From the NCBI RefSeq assembly GCF_033343995.1, contig NZ_CP137573.1, forward strand, positions 1,674,001-1,738,000: 64,000 nucleotides of DNA, written 5' to 3'. Position 1 is the first letter of the stretch; each line of letters opens with the position of its first letter. Source of the DNA: Streptomyces sp. HUAS YS2 (GTDB lineage Bacteria; Actinomycetota; Actinomycetes; Streptomycetales; Streptomycetaceae). Under the pieces are notes generated by a model, which was not told where the DNA came from, did no database searches, and was given only the letters and a program-made list of their open reading frames with translations. Below are positions 51,766 through 61,105 of this stretch, in pieces. The position numbers and the translations under genes are program-made.

Positions 51766-51853
51766 TCGGCGCCGCACCCCGCGCAAACGAAAACGAACTT
51801 CAGTCAGCGGGGCGGTCAACTCGGCGCCGCACCCCGCGCAAACGAAAACGAAC
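51766..51853. repeat. 33-bp direct repeat, two copies 55 bases apart
   Basis: tcggcgccgcaccccgcgca plus 13 further bases (ending aaaacgaac) occurs identically at 51766-51798 and 51821-51853, and both copies are preceded by a ggtcaac. The repeat lies upstream of the hypothetical gene. It suggests a local duplication of a promoter segment or a paired binding site. The following 51854-51962 shows nothing further. Confidence 0.8.
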
Positions 51854-51962
51854 AACAATCCTCCGCCTGGGAAACAGGCGCATCATCGCAGCCCGGCGCC
51901 CGGCGGCCAACGGTTTTTCCGCGGGCCGGCCCCGCAGGCCGGCCCGCCCCGGTCAGCCCCGT

Positions 51963-52376
51963 TCAGCCGGCCTTCGGCTGGGTGAAGCGGATGCTGTTGC
52001 CGAACGGGTCGCGCAGGCCGCAGTCGATGCCGTACGGGCGCTCCGTGGGCTCCTCGGTGAACTCGACACCCTTGGCGAGCAGCGTCTCGTAGGTCTTGCG
52101 GCAGTCGTCGGTGCTGAAGATGAGGTGGCCGCCCATGGCGCCCTTGGTGAGCAGGTCGCGGATCTGCGCCGCGATCTCCTCGGAGTGCGCGGGCGCGCCG
52201 GGCTTCTCCAGCAGGATCTGGCGGTCCGGGGAGCCGGGGACGTTGACGGTCAGCCAGCGCATGAAGCCGAGGTCGACGTCGGTGTTGACCTCCAGGCCGA
52301 GCTTGCCGACGTAGAAGTCGAGGGCCTCGTCCTGGTCGAGGACGAAAATCTGCGAGTGCGTGATGGCGTTGAACAT
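51963..52376 (-). CDS. VOC-family (glyoxalase/bleomycin resistance-like) protein
   Basis: 137 residues from ATG 52376, with GGGGGA upstream; the open frame extends 42 bases more. beta-alpha-beta-beta-beta fold with SQIFVLDQDEALDFYVGKLG, GGHLIFSTDDCRKTYETLLA and RDPFGNSIRFTQP. Metal-dependent small-molecule enzyme or binding protein. It is read after the AraC gene (52425) on the same strand and is probably controlled by it. Confidence 0.88.
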   Translation of the reverse strand: MFNAITHSQIFVLDQDEALDFYVGKLGLEVNTDVDLGFMRWLTVNVPGSPDRQILLEKPGAPAHSEEIAAQIRDLLTKGAMGGHLIFSTDDCRKTYETLLAKGVEFTEEPTERPYGIDCGLRDPFGNSIRFTQPKAG

Positions 52377-52424
52377 GTCCCCCACGCTAGCGGCGGGGGC
52401 GGCCGAGAACTTATCCAAAAATGC

Positions 52425-52820
52425 TCAGTCGGCGGCCGGTCGGGTCCACGCCCGGGTGAAGCAGCTCGGCACGGGCACGGCCGTCGCCCGCTTGCGGTAC
52501 TCGCGCGGCGAGCTGCCGACGATGTCGTGGAAGGTGCGGCTGAAGGTCCCGGTGCTGCCGAAGCCGACCTCGTAGCAGATGTCGGTGACGCTCCGGTCGG
52601 TCTCCCGGAGCAGGAACATCGCCCGCTCGACCCGGCGCCGCTGCAGGTAGCGGTGCGGGGTCTCGCCGAACGTGGCGCGGAAGGTGCGGCTGAAGTGCGC
52701 CGGGGACACATGGGCGATCCGTGCCAGGGCCGGGACGTCGAGCGGCTGCGCGTACGCGCGGTCCATCGCGTCCCGGGCCCTCAGCATGCGGCGGTTGGTG
52801 TCTTCGGTGGCGCTGCTCAC
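52425..52820 (-). CDS. short AraC-family regulator (DNA-binding domain only)
   Basis: 131 residues consisting almost only of two HTH units: LDVPALARIAHVSPAHFSRT and DICYEVGFGSTGTFSRTFHD. No sensor domain is present, as in SoxS/MarA-like proteins. It lies 48 bases before the VOC gene and 12 bases after the carboxylesterase gene on the same strand. Confidence 0.88.
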   Translation of the reverse strand: MSSATEDTNRRMLRARDAMDRAYAQPLDVPALARIAHVSPAHFSRTFRATFGETPHRYLQRRRVERAMFLLRETDRSVTDICYEVGFGSTGTFSRTFHDIVGSSPREYRKRATAVPVPSCFTRAWTRPAAD

Positions 52821-52832
52821 CGGCCCATCACA

Positions 52833-54131
52833 TCACGCGGACCAGAGGTGCGCTCCCGTGCTGTCCCCGGTGTGCCGGGGCCACTCGGGACCCGGGTCGA
52901 GGTCCCGGACGAAACGCACCCAGGCGCCGTGGACGGCGTCGGCGAGCGCCTGCGGCGGCGCCTCGCCGAGGGCCTCGGGAACGCCGGGGGCGTCCAGCAG
53001 GTCGAAGGCGAAAGGCAGGTCGACGCAGTGGTGGGCCAGGCCTTCGAAGGCGGGGGCCGTGGCCTCCCAGGCGAACTCGTACAGCCAGGTCGGGCTGCCC
53101 GCCCGCGCCCGCGCCGTGGCGATCTCCGTGGCGGGGACGCGGAACATCGCGTCGGTGACGGCCGCGCCCAGTTCCCGGGGCTCCATGCTGTCGAACTCGT
53201 GGGCGGTGCAACCCAGCATCAGGGGGACGTCGGCGCCGGCCGTTCCCGCGACGAGGGCCTCGTGCACGGGCGCGGGGACCAGCTCGCCGTCCGCGAACGG
53301 GGCGAGGACCACCATCGGGAGCGCCTCGCGCTCGGGTCCGTCCTCGTCCAACCGGTCCTGGAGGTCGATCAGTTCGTCGTCGGAGAGGTCGCGGAGCGCC
53401 GCGGCGGCGGCCGGGACGCCGGTACGGGCGGTGAACAGCGCCGACACCGTCTCGGCCAGGTCGCGGCCCTGGGGCCGCATGACCGCCCCGGAGACCGAGA
53501 TCGCGGCGCGGAACAGTCCGCGGGCGGACGGGATCGCGAGCAGGGTCTGGACGGCCCCGCCGCCCGCGGACTGGCCGGCGATCGTCACCTTGGCGGGGTC
53601 GCCGCCGAACGCGGCGATGTTGTCCCGGACCCATTCCAGGGCCGCGATCCAGTCCCGCACGCCCCGGTTGTCGGGGGCGTCGTCGAGGTGCAGGAAGCCC
53701 TCGACGCCGAGCCGGTAGCCGATCGACACCAGCACGATGCCGTCCCGGTTGAACGCCGCCCCGTCGTACCAGGGGCTGGCCGCCGAGCCCGCCACGTACC
53801 CGCCCCCGTGGATCCACACGAGGACGGGCAGCGCCGCCGCCGGGTCGGCCGCCGGGGTGAACACGTTGAGGTTGAGCACCCCGTCGCCGGGGATCGACGG
53901 CTCGGGGATCGTGGTCATCTCGGCGAACGGGCGGCGCTGGGCGGTGGGGCCGTACGCGGTGGCGTCCAGCGGCTCCGTCCAGGGCTCGGGCGGCACGGGT
54001 GCCGCGAACCGCAGGGCGCCGACCGGCGGTTGTGCGTAGGGGATGCCGAGGAAGCGCAGGGTGCCGTCGATGCGGAGGTCGCCCCGCACCGGCCCGTGGG
54101 CGGTGCGGACGACGGGTGCGGTCGCGGTCAT
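52833..54131 (-). CDS. type-B carboxylesterase
   Basis: 432 residues. Family signatures: GIPYAQPPVGALRFAAPVPP, LNLNVFTPA, WIHGGGYVAGS (oxyanion hole), AFGGDPAKVTIAGQSAGGGA (nucleophile Ser in GQSAG) and a late RHTGD-like region with the catalytic His. It lacks a signal peptide and is somewhat shorter than the usual about 500 residues because the central loops are reduced. Hydrolyses carboxylic esters. Confidence 0.9.
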   Translation of the reverse strand: MTATAPVVRTAHGPVRGDLRIDGTLRFLGIPYAQPPVGALRFAAPVPPEPWTEPLDATAYGPTAQRRPFAEMTTIPEPSIPGDGVLNLNVFTPAADPAAALPVLVWIHGGGYVAGSAASPWYDGAAFNRDGIVLVSIGYRLGVEGFLHLDDAPDNRGVRDWIAALEWVRDNIAAFGGDPAKVTIAGQSAGGGAVQTLLAIPSARGLFRAAISVSGAVMRPQGRDLAETVSALFTARTGVPAAAAALRDLSDDELIDLQDRLDEDGPEREALPMVVLAPFADGELVPAPVHEALVAGTAGADVPLMLGCTAHEFDSMEPRELGAAVTDAMFRVPATEIATARARAGSPTWLYEFAWEATAPAFEGLAHHCVDLPFAFDLLDAPGVPEALGEAPPQALADAVHGAWVRFVRDLDPGPEWPRHTGDSTGAHLWSA

Positions 54132-54177
54132 GGGCGGTGCTCCTGGAGGCTGGGGGCGGGAGGTCGTCCGGCCGGGG

Positions 54178-55245
54178 TCAGTGGGCCGGGGCGTCGTGCT
54201 CGACGTACTGGCGGAGCTTGCGCAGCGTCTTGGTGTTCGGCTCGTGGGCGCCGTAGGTGCGGTCGCGGGTCACCGGCGTGACGGAGATCCGGCCGTCGCG
54301 GAACAGCGCGGTGGAGTCGGCGTCGCGGGCCGTCTCGGTGCAGGGGTCGCCGGGCTTCTCCTCGCAGACGCCGAGGCCGATGGCGAAGGAGTCCTCGCCG
54401 GTGGGCTCGTAGGCGTGCCAGACGACCTTGCCGTGCCCGACGCCGGTCCAGGCCGGGCGTCCGGCCGGGGTGCCGCCGCTGACGTCCGGATAGTCGACCT
54501 TGAGGGCGAACTGCGAGGTGAGCAGGGAGCGTGCGTCGAGACCGGCGACGAAGCGGGCGCCGAACTCGGCGTTCGCGCGGTAGTTGGCCCGGGGGAAGAA
54601 GGTCTGGCTCTCGTCGCCGGAGGAGGAGAAGGCGATGGCCGGGACGCCCTCGTCGATCGCGGCGATCGCCGCGCCGACCGTGCCGGAGTCGTTGACCTGT
54701 GCGGAGACGTTGGGGCCCGAGTTGATGCCGGTGAGGACCAGGTCGGGGGCGTCGGTCCAGCCGGCCTTGGCCTTCAGGCCGCCGCGCAGCGCGAGCTTCA
54801 CGGTGTCGGCCGGGGTGGCGCTCGGACTGTCCTTCGTACAGGGGCTCTCGCCGAGGCAGACGCCGATGACCGCGCCCTTGGCGGGGGCGGTCGCGCAGTC
54901 GCTCTCGTACCCGGCGGGCAGGGCGGTGCGGCGCTGGGCGGTGAGGACGCCGCCGTTGGTGACGGCGGTGCCCCTGCCGGACTGGGACTGCCAGGGGGCC
55001 ATGACGACAACGTCGGCGCCGGCGGCGCACATCGCGCGGCGCAGCTCGTACAGGCCGAGGCCGTCGGAATTGCTCGCCTTGGCGGCCTGCATCGAGTCGT
55101 CGTTGGAGATCAGGATCCGCATCCCGGCCAGCGGCCGGGCGTCGGTGCCAGGGCCGGACGTGGCGGCGTAGGCGGTCACACCCGCGGCGGCGAGCACCAC
55201 GGCTCCGGCGCTCGCGGCGCCGAGTCTGCGCAGCGTCTTCGACAT
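54178..55245 (-). CDS. exported SurE-like 5-prime/3-prime nucleotidase family protein
   Basis: 355 residues, longer than the usual about 250. A signal peptide (LGAASAGAVVLAAAGVTAYA) precedes the SurE fold: MRILISNDDS, VVMAPWQSQSGRGTAVT, DLVLTGINSGPNVSAQVNDS and IAFSSSGDE. The metal-binding pair of Asp in NDD is intact. Standard SurE is a cytosolic phosphatase of nucleoside monophosphates; export would make it a periplasmic or extracellular phosphatase. It precedes the carboxylesterase by 46 bases. Confidence 0.85.
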   Translation of the reverse strand: MSKTLRRLGAASAGAVVLAAAGVTAYAATSGPGTDARPLAGMRILISNDDSMQAAKASNSDGLGLYELRRAMCAAGADVVVMAPWQSQSGRGTAVTNGGVLTAQRRTALPAGYESDCATAPAKGAVIGVCLGESPCTKDSPSATPADTVKLALRGGLKAKAGWTDAPDLVLTGINSGPNVSAQVNDSGTVGAAIAAIDEGVPAIAFSSSGDESQTFFPRANYRANAEFGARFVAGLDARSLLTSQFALKVDYPDVSGGTPAGRPAWTGVGHGKVVWHAYEPTGEDSFAIGLGVCEEKPGDPCTETARDADSTALFRDGRISVTPVTRDRTYGAHEPNTKTLRKLRQYVEHDAPAH

Positions 55246-55370
55246 GCGCGAAGTCCCTTCTGTGGGAGGAGGGTGCCGGGCGGCGCTCGGTCAGGTCGCG
55301 CCGCCCGGCGTCGCGGCCCCGGTGGGGCCGCGAGTTCGGGGAGGGGTGGGGTGCTCGGTGCCGCGCGGTG

Positions 55371-56645
55371 TCAGCGCACCTTCCTGATCGGGATCACCGC
55401 GGCGGCACCGAGCAGGGTGATCAGCGCGGCGACGGCGTACAGGCCGTCGTAGCCGAGCAGGCCGACCAGGAGCGAGGCGAGGAACGGGGCGATGATCTGC
55501 GGGCCGGCGTTGGCGATGTTGAGCACGCCCATGTCGCGGGCCGCGTCGCCGGCGCTGGGCAGCACCAGGGTGACCAGGGCGGTGTCCACGGCCATGTAGC
55601 AGCCGAAGGCCAGGGCGGCGACGACGGTGAAGATCAGCATGCCGGTCCAGTCCGGCTTCACGACCGGGATCATCATGGCCAGGCCGGAGAGGGCGCAGGA
55701 GATACCGACCAGCGGCTTGCGGCGGCCGATGCGGTCGGAGAGCAGTCCGCCGAGGAGGGTGGCGACCAGGGTGACGCCCGCGTCGATCGGGGCGATGAAC
55801 GCGACCGCCTCGGTCGGGTCGAGTCCTTCGGGCAGCGCGATGTGGTCCTGGAGGATGTACAGCTGGAACAGCGACACGGCGAAGAAGCCGAGCATCGTCA
55901 GGAAGCGGCCGATGAACACCCAGCGGAAGTCCGCGTCCTTCAGGGTGGTCGCGAAGGCGGCGAGCTGCTTGCCCAGCGGAGCGGGCGCGAGGTCGGTGCG
56001 CCGCTGCTCGCGGACGAGCGCGGTGAACAGGACGGCCGCGCCCGCGATCACGGCGCCCATCACGAGGTAGCCCAGGTCGATGTCGCCCGGCACGAACAGG
56101 GTGGCGAGCGAGATGCCGGCGGCGGTGCCGATCGGGGTGCCGATGCCTACCATCGCCGATGCCAGGCCGCGGCGTTCCACGGGGACCCGGTCGGGGACGA
56201 CGGCGGTCACGGCGGCCTGGTAGACGTTCATCGTCGCCTGGACGAGACACCAGGCGATGGTGACCAGCAGAACGGTCCGGGCCTGGCCGAGCAGCGCCAG
56301 GGCGCCGAGGGCCGCCAGGCCGCCGCCGAGGATCCACGGGTTGCGCCGGCCGGAGCGGTCGGAGAGCAGGCCCGCGAGGGGGTTGAACAGCGTGGCGAAG
56401 ATCGCGGCGACACCGGCGACGAGGCCGAAGTTGGCCACCTTGTCCGCCGGGTCGACCTGCTCGACCTGGAGCGGCAGCAGCACCGCGCCGATGCCCATGT
56501 AGACCAGGTACATCGCGGCGTTGGCCACGGTGAGCAGGGGCATCAGGCGGACCAGGGACGTGCCGGAGGCGGCCCTGCCGGGCGCGGCGGGCTGGTCGGG
56601 GACAGCCGGCGGGGCGGCGGGGGGCCGGGCTTCGGATGCGTTCAT
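55371..56645 (-). CDS. MFS transporter
   Basis: 424 residues with about 12 membrane segments. The loop-2/3 signature LSDRSGRRNPWILGGG and its repeat LLSDRIGRRKPLVGI in the second half are diagnostic of MFS. A 30-residue Pro/Ala N-terminal tail is cytosolic. It lies directly downstream (21 bases) of the FAD oxidoreductase on the same strand, so it probably moves that enzyme's substrate or product. Confidence 0.88.
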   Translation of the reverse strand: MNASEARPPAAPPAVPDQPAAPGRAASGTSLVRLMPLLTVANAAMYLVYMGIGAVLLPLQVEQVDPADKVANFGLVAGVAAIFATLFNPLAGLLSDRSGRRNPWILGGGLAALGALALLGQARTVLLVTIAWCLVQATMNVYQAAVTAVVPDRVPVERRGLASAMVGIGTPIGTAAGISLATLFVPGDIDLGYLVMGAVIAGAAVLFTALVREQRRTDLAPAPLGKQLAAFATTLKDADFRWVFIGRFLTMLGFFAVSLFQLYILQDHIALPEGLDPTEAVAFIAPIDAGVTLVATLLGGLLSDRIGRRKPLVGISCALSGLAMMIPVVKPDWTGMLIFTVVAALAFGCYMAVDTALVTLVLPSAGDAARDMGVLNIANAGPQIIAPFLASLLVGLLGYDGLYAVAALITLLGAAAVIPIRKVR

Positions 56646-56666
56646 GTGAGGTCTCTCGTGGGGCGG

Positions 56667-58061
56667 TCAGCTGTCGAAGCCGAGGCCGAGGCGGTCGAGC
56701 GTGCGCAGCCAGAGGTTGCGCCGCCCCTCGTTCCGGTCGGCACGGGCCATGGACCACTTGGTGATGCCGATGCCGACCGAGCGGACCGGCTCGGGCGGGA
56801 AGGGCAGCGGCTTGCGGCGGACCAGTTCGAGGGCGGTGCGCTCGGTGTACTCGCCCGCGAGCAGGTCGAGCATCACCTCGGCACCGAAGCGGGTGGCGCC
56901 GACGCCGAGTCCCGTGAATCCGGCGGCGTAGGCGACCTTGCCTTGGTGACACGTGTCAAAAAATACGCAGAAGCGGGTGCTCGTGTCGATGGCTCCGCCC
57001 CAGGAATGTGTGAAACGGAGACCCTCCAGCTGCGGGAAGGTGTCGAAGAAGTGCCCGGCGAGGGTCGCGTACGTCTCCGGGCGCCGGTCGTGCTCGGCAC
57101 GGACCCGGCCTCGGTAGTGGTAGATCGCGTCGTAGCCGCCCCACAGGATCCGGTTGTCGGCGGAGAGCCGGACGTAGTGGAACTGGTTGGCGCAGTCGGC
57201 GAAGCCCTGGCGGCGCTCCCAGCCGACGGAGGCGAGCTGCGCCTCGGTCAGTGGCTCGGTCATCAGCGCGTAGTCGTACACGGGGATGGTGTACGGGCGG
57301 TGGCGCCGGACGAGGGACGGGAAGGCGTTCGTGGCGAGCGCGACCCGTCCGGCGCTGATCCGGCCGTACGGGGTGCCCACCGAGATCAGGGCGCCGTGCT
57401 CGTCGAGCGAGGTTGCGGGGGTGTGCTCGTGGATCCGGACGCCGAGGCCGAGACAGGCCTGCTTGAGGCCCCAGGCCAGCCGCGCCGGGTTGACCATCGC
57501 GACGTCGTCCTTGTTCCACAGGCCGCCGAGGAAGGTCGGCGAGTCGATCTCGGCGCGAACCTGTTCGGCGTCGAGGAGGACGGGCCTGCCGCCGAACCGG
57601 GCGGCGGCCTCGGCCTCCTCGGCGAGGCCTTCGAGCTGGTAGGGCTCGGTGGCGACGGCGATGGAGCCGGTGCGCTCCCAGTCGCAGTCGATGCCGTAGC
57701 GGATGAGGGTGTCCTCGATGGCCTGGAGGTTCTCCCGGCCGAGGCGTTCCAGGGTCCCGATCTCGTCGGGCCAGCGCGTGAGGCCGTTGTGCAGGCCGTG
57801 GGTGAGGCTGGACTCGCAGAATCCGCCGTTGCGGCCGGAGGCGGCGCCGCCGACCTCGTCGGCCTCGATGAGCACCACGTCGACCGAGGGATCGCGCTCC
57901 TTGGCGACGAGGGCAGTCCACAGGCCTGTGTAGCCGCCGCCGACCACGAGCAGGTCGCAGGTGGTGCCGCCGACGAGGGCGGGGGCCGGCCGCGGCCGGC
58001 GCGGGTCGTCGAGCCAGAAGGGGGTGGGCGCGGCGTCCCGGAGCGAGGAGAGGGGATCCAT
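56667..58061 (-). CDS. DAO-type FAD-dependent amine/amino acid oxidase
   Basis: 464 residues from ATG 58061 with GAAGG upstream. FAD-binding GxGxxG in LLVVGGGYTGLWTALVAKE, then EADEVGGAASGRNGGFCESS, the pattern of gamma-glutamylputrescine oxidase-type proteins; the C-terminal half has LRFTHSWGGAIDTS and YAAGFTGLGVGATRFGAEV. It oxidises an amine or N-substituted amino acid. The operator at 58146-58160, shared with the TetR gene at 63136, sits about 85 bases upstream, so it likely belongs to that regulon. Confidence 0.88.
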   Translation of the reverse strand: MDPLSSLRDAAPTPFWLDDPRRPRPAPALVGGTTCDLLVVGGGYTGLWTALVAKERDPSVDVVLIEADEVGGAASGRNGGFCESSLTHGLHNGLTRWPDEIGTLERLGRENLQAIEDTLIRYGIDCDWERTGSIAVATEPYQLEGLAEEAEAAARFGGRPVLLDAEQVRAEIDSPTFLGGLWNKDDVAMVNPARLAWGLKQACLGLGVRIHEHTPATSLDEHGALISVGTPYGRISAGRVALATNAFPSLVRRHRPYTIPVYDYALMTEPLTEAQLASVGWERRQGFADCANQFHYVRLSADNRILWGGYDAIYHYRGRVRAEHDRRPETYATLAGHFFDTFPQLEGLRFTHSWGGAIDTSTRFCVFFDTCHQGKVAYAAGFTGLGVGATRFGAEVMLDLLAGEYTERTALELVRRKPLPFPPEPVRSVGIGITKWSMARADRNEGRRNLWLRTLDRLGLGFDS

Positions 58062-58145
58062 GGGTGTTCCTTCGGGTCGCGGTGGGGCCCGAGTGCGCGG
58101 GCCCCACCGAGGTGCCGCCCATGAGACGACGCCGCACCCGGCAAG

Positions 58146-58160
58146 GTCAATGGTGTTGAC
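58146..58160. promoter_or_regulatory. operator GTCAA-N5-TTGAC before the FAD oxidase
   Basis: gtcaatggtgttgac; the flanking ataa is also shared. The same 19 bases occur in inverted orientation at 63859-63877 upstream of the TetR gene, the only other copy I find in the window. The 58062-58257 gap otherwise shows nothing. Confidence 0.75.
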
Positions 58161-58257
58161 ATAAGTGTCGCGGTGACGGCCCCGCGGCCCGGCGCGACAC
58201 CGGACCACCCGGCAAGACCTACGCCCCCGGCCCGAAGCCGGACCGCCCCCGCGGGCC

Positions 58258-59133
58258 CTACGCCCCCGGCGCCGGTGGCGGCTCCGGCTCCCAGCGGTCG
58301 AGGATCTCCTCGGCGATCGCGCGCGCCCCGGGCGCGTACCGCGCCGCCAGGTCGCGGAACAGCGCCTCGGCACGCACGGCCGGCCAGTCCTCCGGCAGGT
58401 GCTCGGCCGGCAGGTGGGGATCGCGACGCACCAGGTCGAGCCAGTCGGTGTGCAGCACGAGCTGGCGGCCGAGGTCGTCGCGCACCTCGGCGGGGCCGGG
58501 GCCGTCACCCCAGCGCGCCAGGAAGGACCGGTAGCCCCCGGCGATCGCGTCGACGTCGAAGGCGGTACGCAGCAGGGGGCCGGCCTCGGTGGGCGCGGCG
58601 GCCTCCCCGTGGAAGGCCCTGATACGGTCCCCCAACCCGAGTTCGGCGGCGATGGGCGCGACGTCCACGCACCCCGGGGCGACCCAGAGCCCGCTCTGCA
58701 GCGGCCCGAAGCCCGCCCAGACCAACCGTGAGCGCAGGTCGTGGCGTTCGCTGCGCCAGGACTCCGGGAGCGAGAAGCCGACCAGCGTCCAGGTGCCGTC
58801 CCAGCCGCGGTTGACCGCGCCCCTCCGGTGGATCCGCTCCTCGCCGTCGGCGAGGACCTCGGCCGCGCGGGGCGTCAGCGAGAAGTACATCCGGCGGCCG
58901 CGCCGGTGCCGTTCCAGCAGTCCGCGGCTCACCATGCGGGTCAGGGTCGAGCGGACGGCGTCCTCGCCGACGTCGACCCGGGCGAAGGCGTCGATCACGC
59001 TCGCCGAGGACAGTGCGGTCCCGGTGCCGAGCACGTGGATGCCGAAGAAGCTCAGCATCAGCGACTGCGGGCGGGGCGGGGAGCCGGGCTCGGCGGCGGA
59101 GGCGGTCCGGGCGGGCGGGGCGGGGTGCGTCAC
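58258..59133 (-). CDS. PaaX-family transcriptional regulator
   Basis: 291 residues from a GTG at 59133; the open frame extends upstream without family similarity. N-terminal winged helix: PQSLMLSFFGIHVLG, VRSTLTRMVSRGLLERHRRG; central PaaX_central domain: WDGTWTLVGFSLPESWRSER and LVWAGFGPLQSGLWVAP; C-terminal PaaX_C with LGRQLVLHTDWLDLVRRDP. The family commonly senses acyl-CoA thioesters, such as phenylacetyl-CoA. It is divergent from the SDR/acyl-CoA synthetase operon and likely represses it. Confidence 0.9.
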   Translation of the reverse strand: MTHPAPPARTASAAEPGSPPRPQSLMLSFFGIHVLGTGTALSSASVIDAFARVDVGEDAVRSTLTRMVSRGLLERHRRGRRMYFSLTPRAAEVLADGEERIHRRGAVNRGWDGTWTLVGFSLPESWRSERHDLRSRLVWAGFGPLQSGLWVAPGCVDVAPIAAELGLGDRIRAFHGEAAAPTEAGPLLRTAFDVDAIAGGYRSFLARWGDGPGPAEVRDDLGRQLVLHTDWLDLVRRDPHLPAEHLPEDWPAVRAEALFRDLAARYAPGARAIAEEILDRWEPEPPPAPGA

Positions 59134-59299
59134 GGGGACAGCGTAGGGCGGACTTCCGACGAGGACCTCAATATTCGGCAGTTCATTGACGCCCGACACA
59201 GAAGTGCCTAACTTGTTCGCTCGACGGTGCGCGTCCGGTCGCGATCCCCCGCGCCCCGCGCCGTGCTCACGGGAACGCCCACGGGAAAGGACCCCGTTC

Positions 59300-60211
59300 A
59301 TGACCTCCTTGAATCTCTCCGGAAAGGTCGCCGTCGTCACCGGCAGCGGCCGCGGCCTCGGCCTCGCCTACGCCCGTTCCCTCGCCGCCGCCGGCGCGGC
59401 CGTGGTGATCAACGACGTGGACGCCGAGGCGGCCGGCGCCGCGGTGGAGCAGCTCACCGCGGACGGCGGCCGGGCCGTCGCAGAGGTGGTGCCGGTGGGC
59501 TCCACCGAGGCCGCCGAGGCGCTCGTCGCCCGGGCCGTCGACAGCTTCGGCCGGATCGACGCGATGGTCACCAACGCCGGCGTGCTGCGCGACCGGGTGC
59601 TCTGGAAGATGACCGACGACGACTTCGACACCGTCGTCGAGGTGCACCTTCGGGGCACGTTCACCTGCGTCCGCGCCGCCGTCGAGCGGATGCGCGCGCA
59701 GGGCGAGGGCGGCCGGATCGTGGTGGCCGGCTCCCCCGCCGGACAGCGCGGCAACTTCGGCCAGACCAACTACGCCGCCGCCAAGGCCGGCATCGCCGCC
59801 ATGGTGCGTACCTGGGCGATGGAGCTGGCGAAGGCCGGCATCACCGCGAACGCCGTCATCCCGGTCGCCGCGACCGCGATGACCAGGACGATCCCCGTCT
59901 TCGCCCCGCACGTCGAGGCGCTGGAGCAGCACGGCACCGCCCTCCCCGACAGCCTGCGCAAGGGCGAGGGCTTCGGCACGCCCGAGGACGTCGCGGGCCT
60001 TGTGACCTACCTCGCCTCGGACGCCGCCGCCGGTGTCACCGGCCAGTGCATCGGCATCGGCGGCGACAAGCTGGCGCTGTGGTCGCACCCGCAGGAGGTG
60101 TCGGTGGCGTACGCGGACGGCGGCTGGAGCCCCGAGGCGATCGCCGCCGCCTGGCCGGTGTCCGTCGGCCGCACCCCGGAGACCTTCGGCATCCCGGCGC
60201 CGCAGCTGTGA
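59300..60211 (+). CDS. short-chain dehydrogenase/reductase
   Basis: 303 residues from ATG 59300. NAD(P) motif TGSGRGLGLAYARSL, NAGVL, and the catalytic set Ser (VAGSPAGQ) with YAAAK. The C-terminal extension of about 40 residues (WSHPQEVSVAYADGGWSPEA) is like that of MFE-2-type hydroxyacyl-CoA dehydrogenases. First gene of a four-gene plus-strand operon; it probably oxidises a hydroxyacyl-CoA intermediate. Confidence 0.9.
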   Translation: MTSLNLSGKVAVVTGSGRGLGLAYARSLAAAGAAVVINDVDAEAAGAAVEQLTADGGRAVAEVVPVGSTEAAEALVARAVDSFGRIDAMVTNAGVLRDRVLWKMTDDDFDTVVEVHLRGTFTCVRAAVERMRAQGEGGRIVVAGSPAGQRGNFGQTNYAAAKAGIAAMVRTWAMELAKAGITANAVIPVAATAMTRTIPVFAPHVEALEQHGTALPDSLRKGEGFGTPEDVAGLVTYLASDAAAGVTGQCIGIGGDKLALWSHPQEVSVAYADGGWSPEAIAAAWPVSVGRTPETFGIPAPQL

Positions 60212-61095
60212 GCGCCCGTACCCCGCTGAACCCGGACGAGCTCGTCGCCATCGACGTGCACACCCACGCGGAGGTCTCCGCGAAGGGCGGCGCCTCTCTC
60301 TCGGCCGAGTTGGACCGGGCGGCCGGCGCGTACTTCAAGGCGGAGCACCGTCACCCGACGCTGCCGGAGATCGCCACGTACTACCGCGAGCGCCGGATGG
60401 CGTGCGTGGTGTTCACGGTGGACGCGGAGTCGGCCACCGGCACCCCGCCGGTGCCGAACGAGGAGATCGCCGAGGCCGCGGCCGAGAACCCCGACGTCAT
60501 CATCCCGTTCGCCGGCGTCGACCCGTACAAGGGGAAGGCGGCGGTCCGTCAGATCCGGCGGCTCGTCGAGGAATTCGGAGTCAGGGGCTTCAAGTTCCAC
60601 CCGAACATCCAGGCCTTCCGCCCCGACGACCGGATGGCGTACCCGCTGTACGAGGCGATCGAGGACGCGGGGGCGATCGCGGTCTTCCACACCGGGCAGA
60701 CCGGCATCGGCGCGGGCGCGCCGGGCGGCGGCGGCATCCGGCTGAAGTACTCGAACCCGATGCACGTGGACGACGTCGCAGCGGACTTCCCCGGCATGCG
60801 GATCATCCTCGCCCATCCGTCCTTCCCGTGGCAGGACGAGGCGCTCGCGGTCGCCACCCACAAGCCGAACGTGTACATCGACCTGTCCGGCTGGTCCCCG
60901 AAGTACTTCCCGCCGCAGCTGGTCCGGTACGCCGACAGCCTGCTCCAGGACAAGGTCCTCTTCGGCTCGGACTACCCGCTGCTGACCCCGGACCGCTGGC
61001 TGGCCGACTTCGCCGGGCTCCCGATCAAGGACGAGGTCCGTCCGAAGATCCTCAAGGAGAACGCGGCCCGCCTGCTCGGCCTCACCACCACCTGA
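60208..61095 (+). CDS. amidohydrolase-family (amidohydro_2, ACMSD-like) protein
   Basis: 295 residues from GTG 60208, overlapping the SDR stop (GTGA). Metal ligands: VAIDVHTHAE (HxH), GFKFHPNIQ (His), FHTGQTG, ILAHPSFPW (His) and FGSDYPLL (Asp). These are the positions of the COG2159 decarboxylase/hydrolase group. It probably opens or decarboxylates a ring or beta-keto intermediate of the pathway. Confidence 0.88.
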   Translation: MSARTPLNPDELVAIDVHTHAEVSAKGGASLSAELDRAAGAYFKAEHRHPTLPEIATYYRERRMACVVFTVDAESATGTPPVPNEEIAEAAAENPDVIIPFAGVDPYKGKAAVRQIRRLVEEFGVRGFKFHPNIQAFRPDDRMAYPLYEAIEDAGAIAVFHTGQTGIGAGAPGGGGIRLKYSNPMHVDDVAADFPGMRIILAHPSFPWQDEALAVATHKPNVYIDLSGWSPKYFPPQLVRYADSLLQDKVLFGSDYPLLTPDRWLADFAGLPIKDEVRPKILKENAARLLGLTTT

Positions 61096-61105
61096 GGGAG
61101 ACCCC

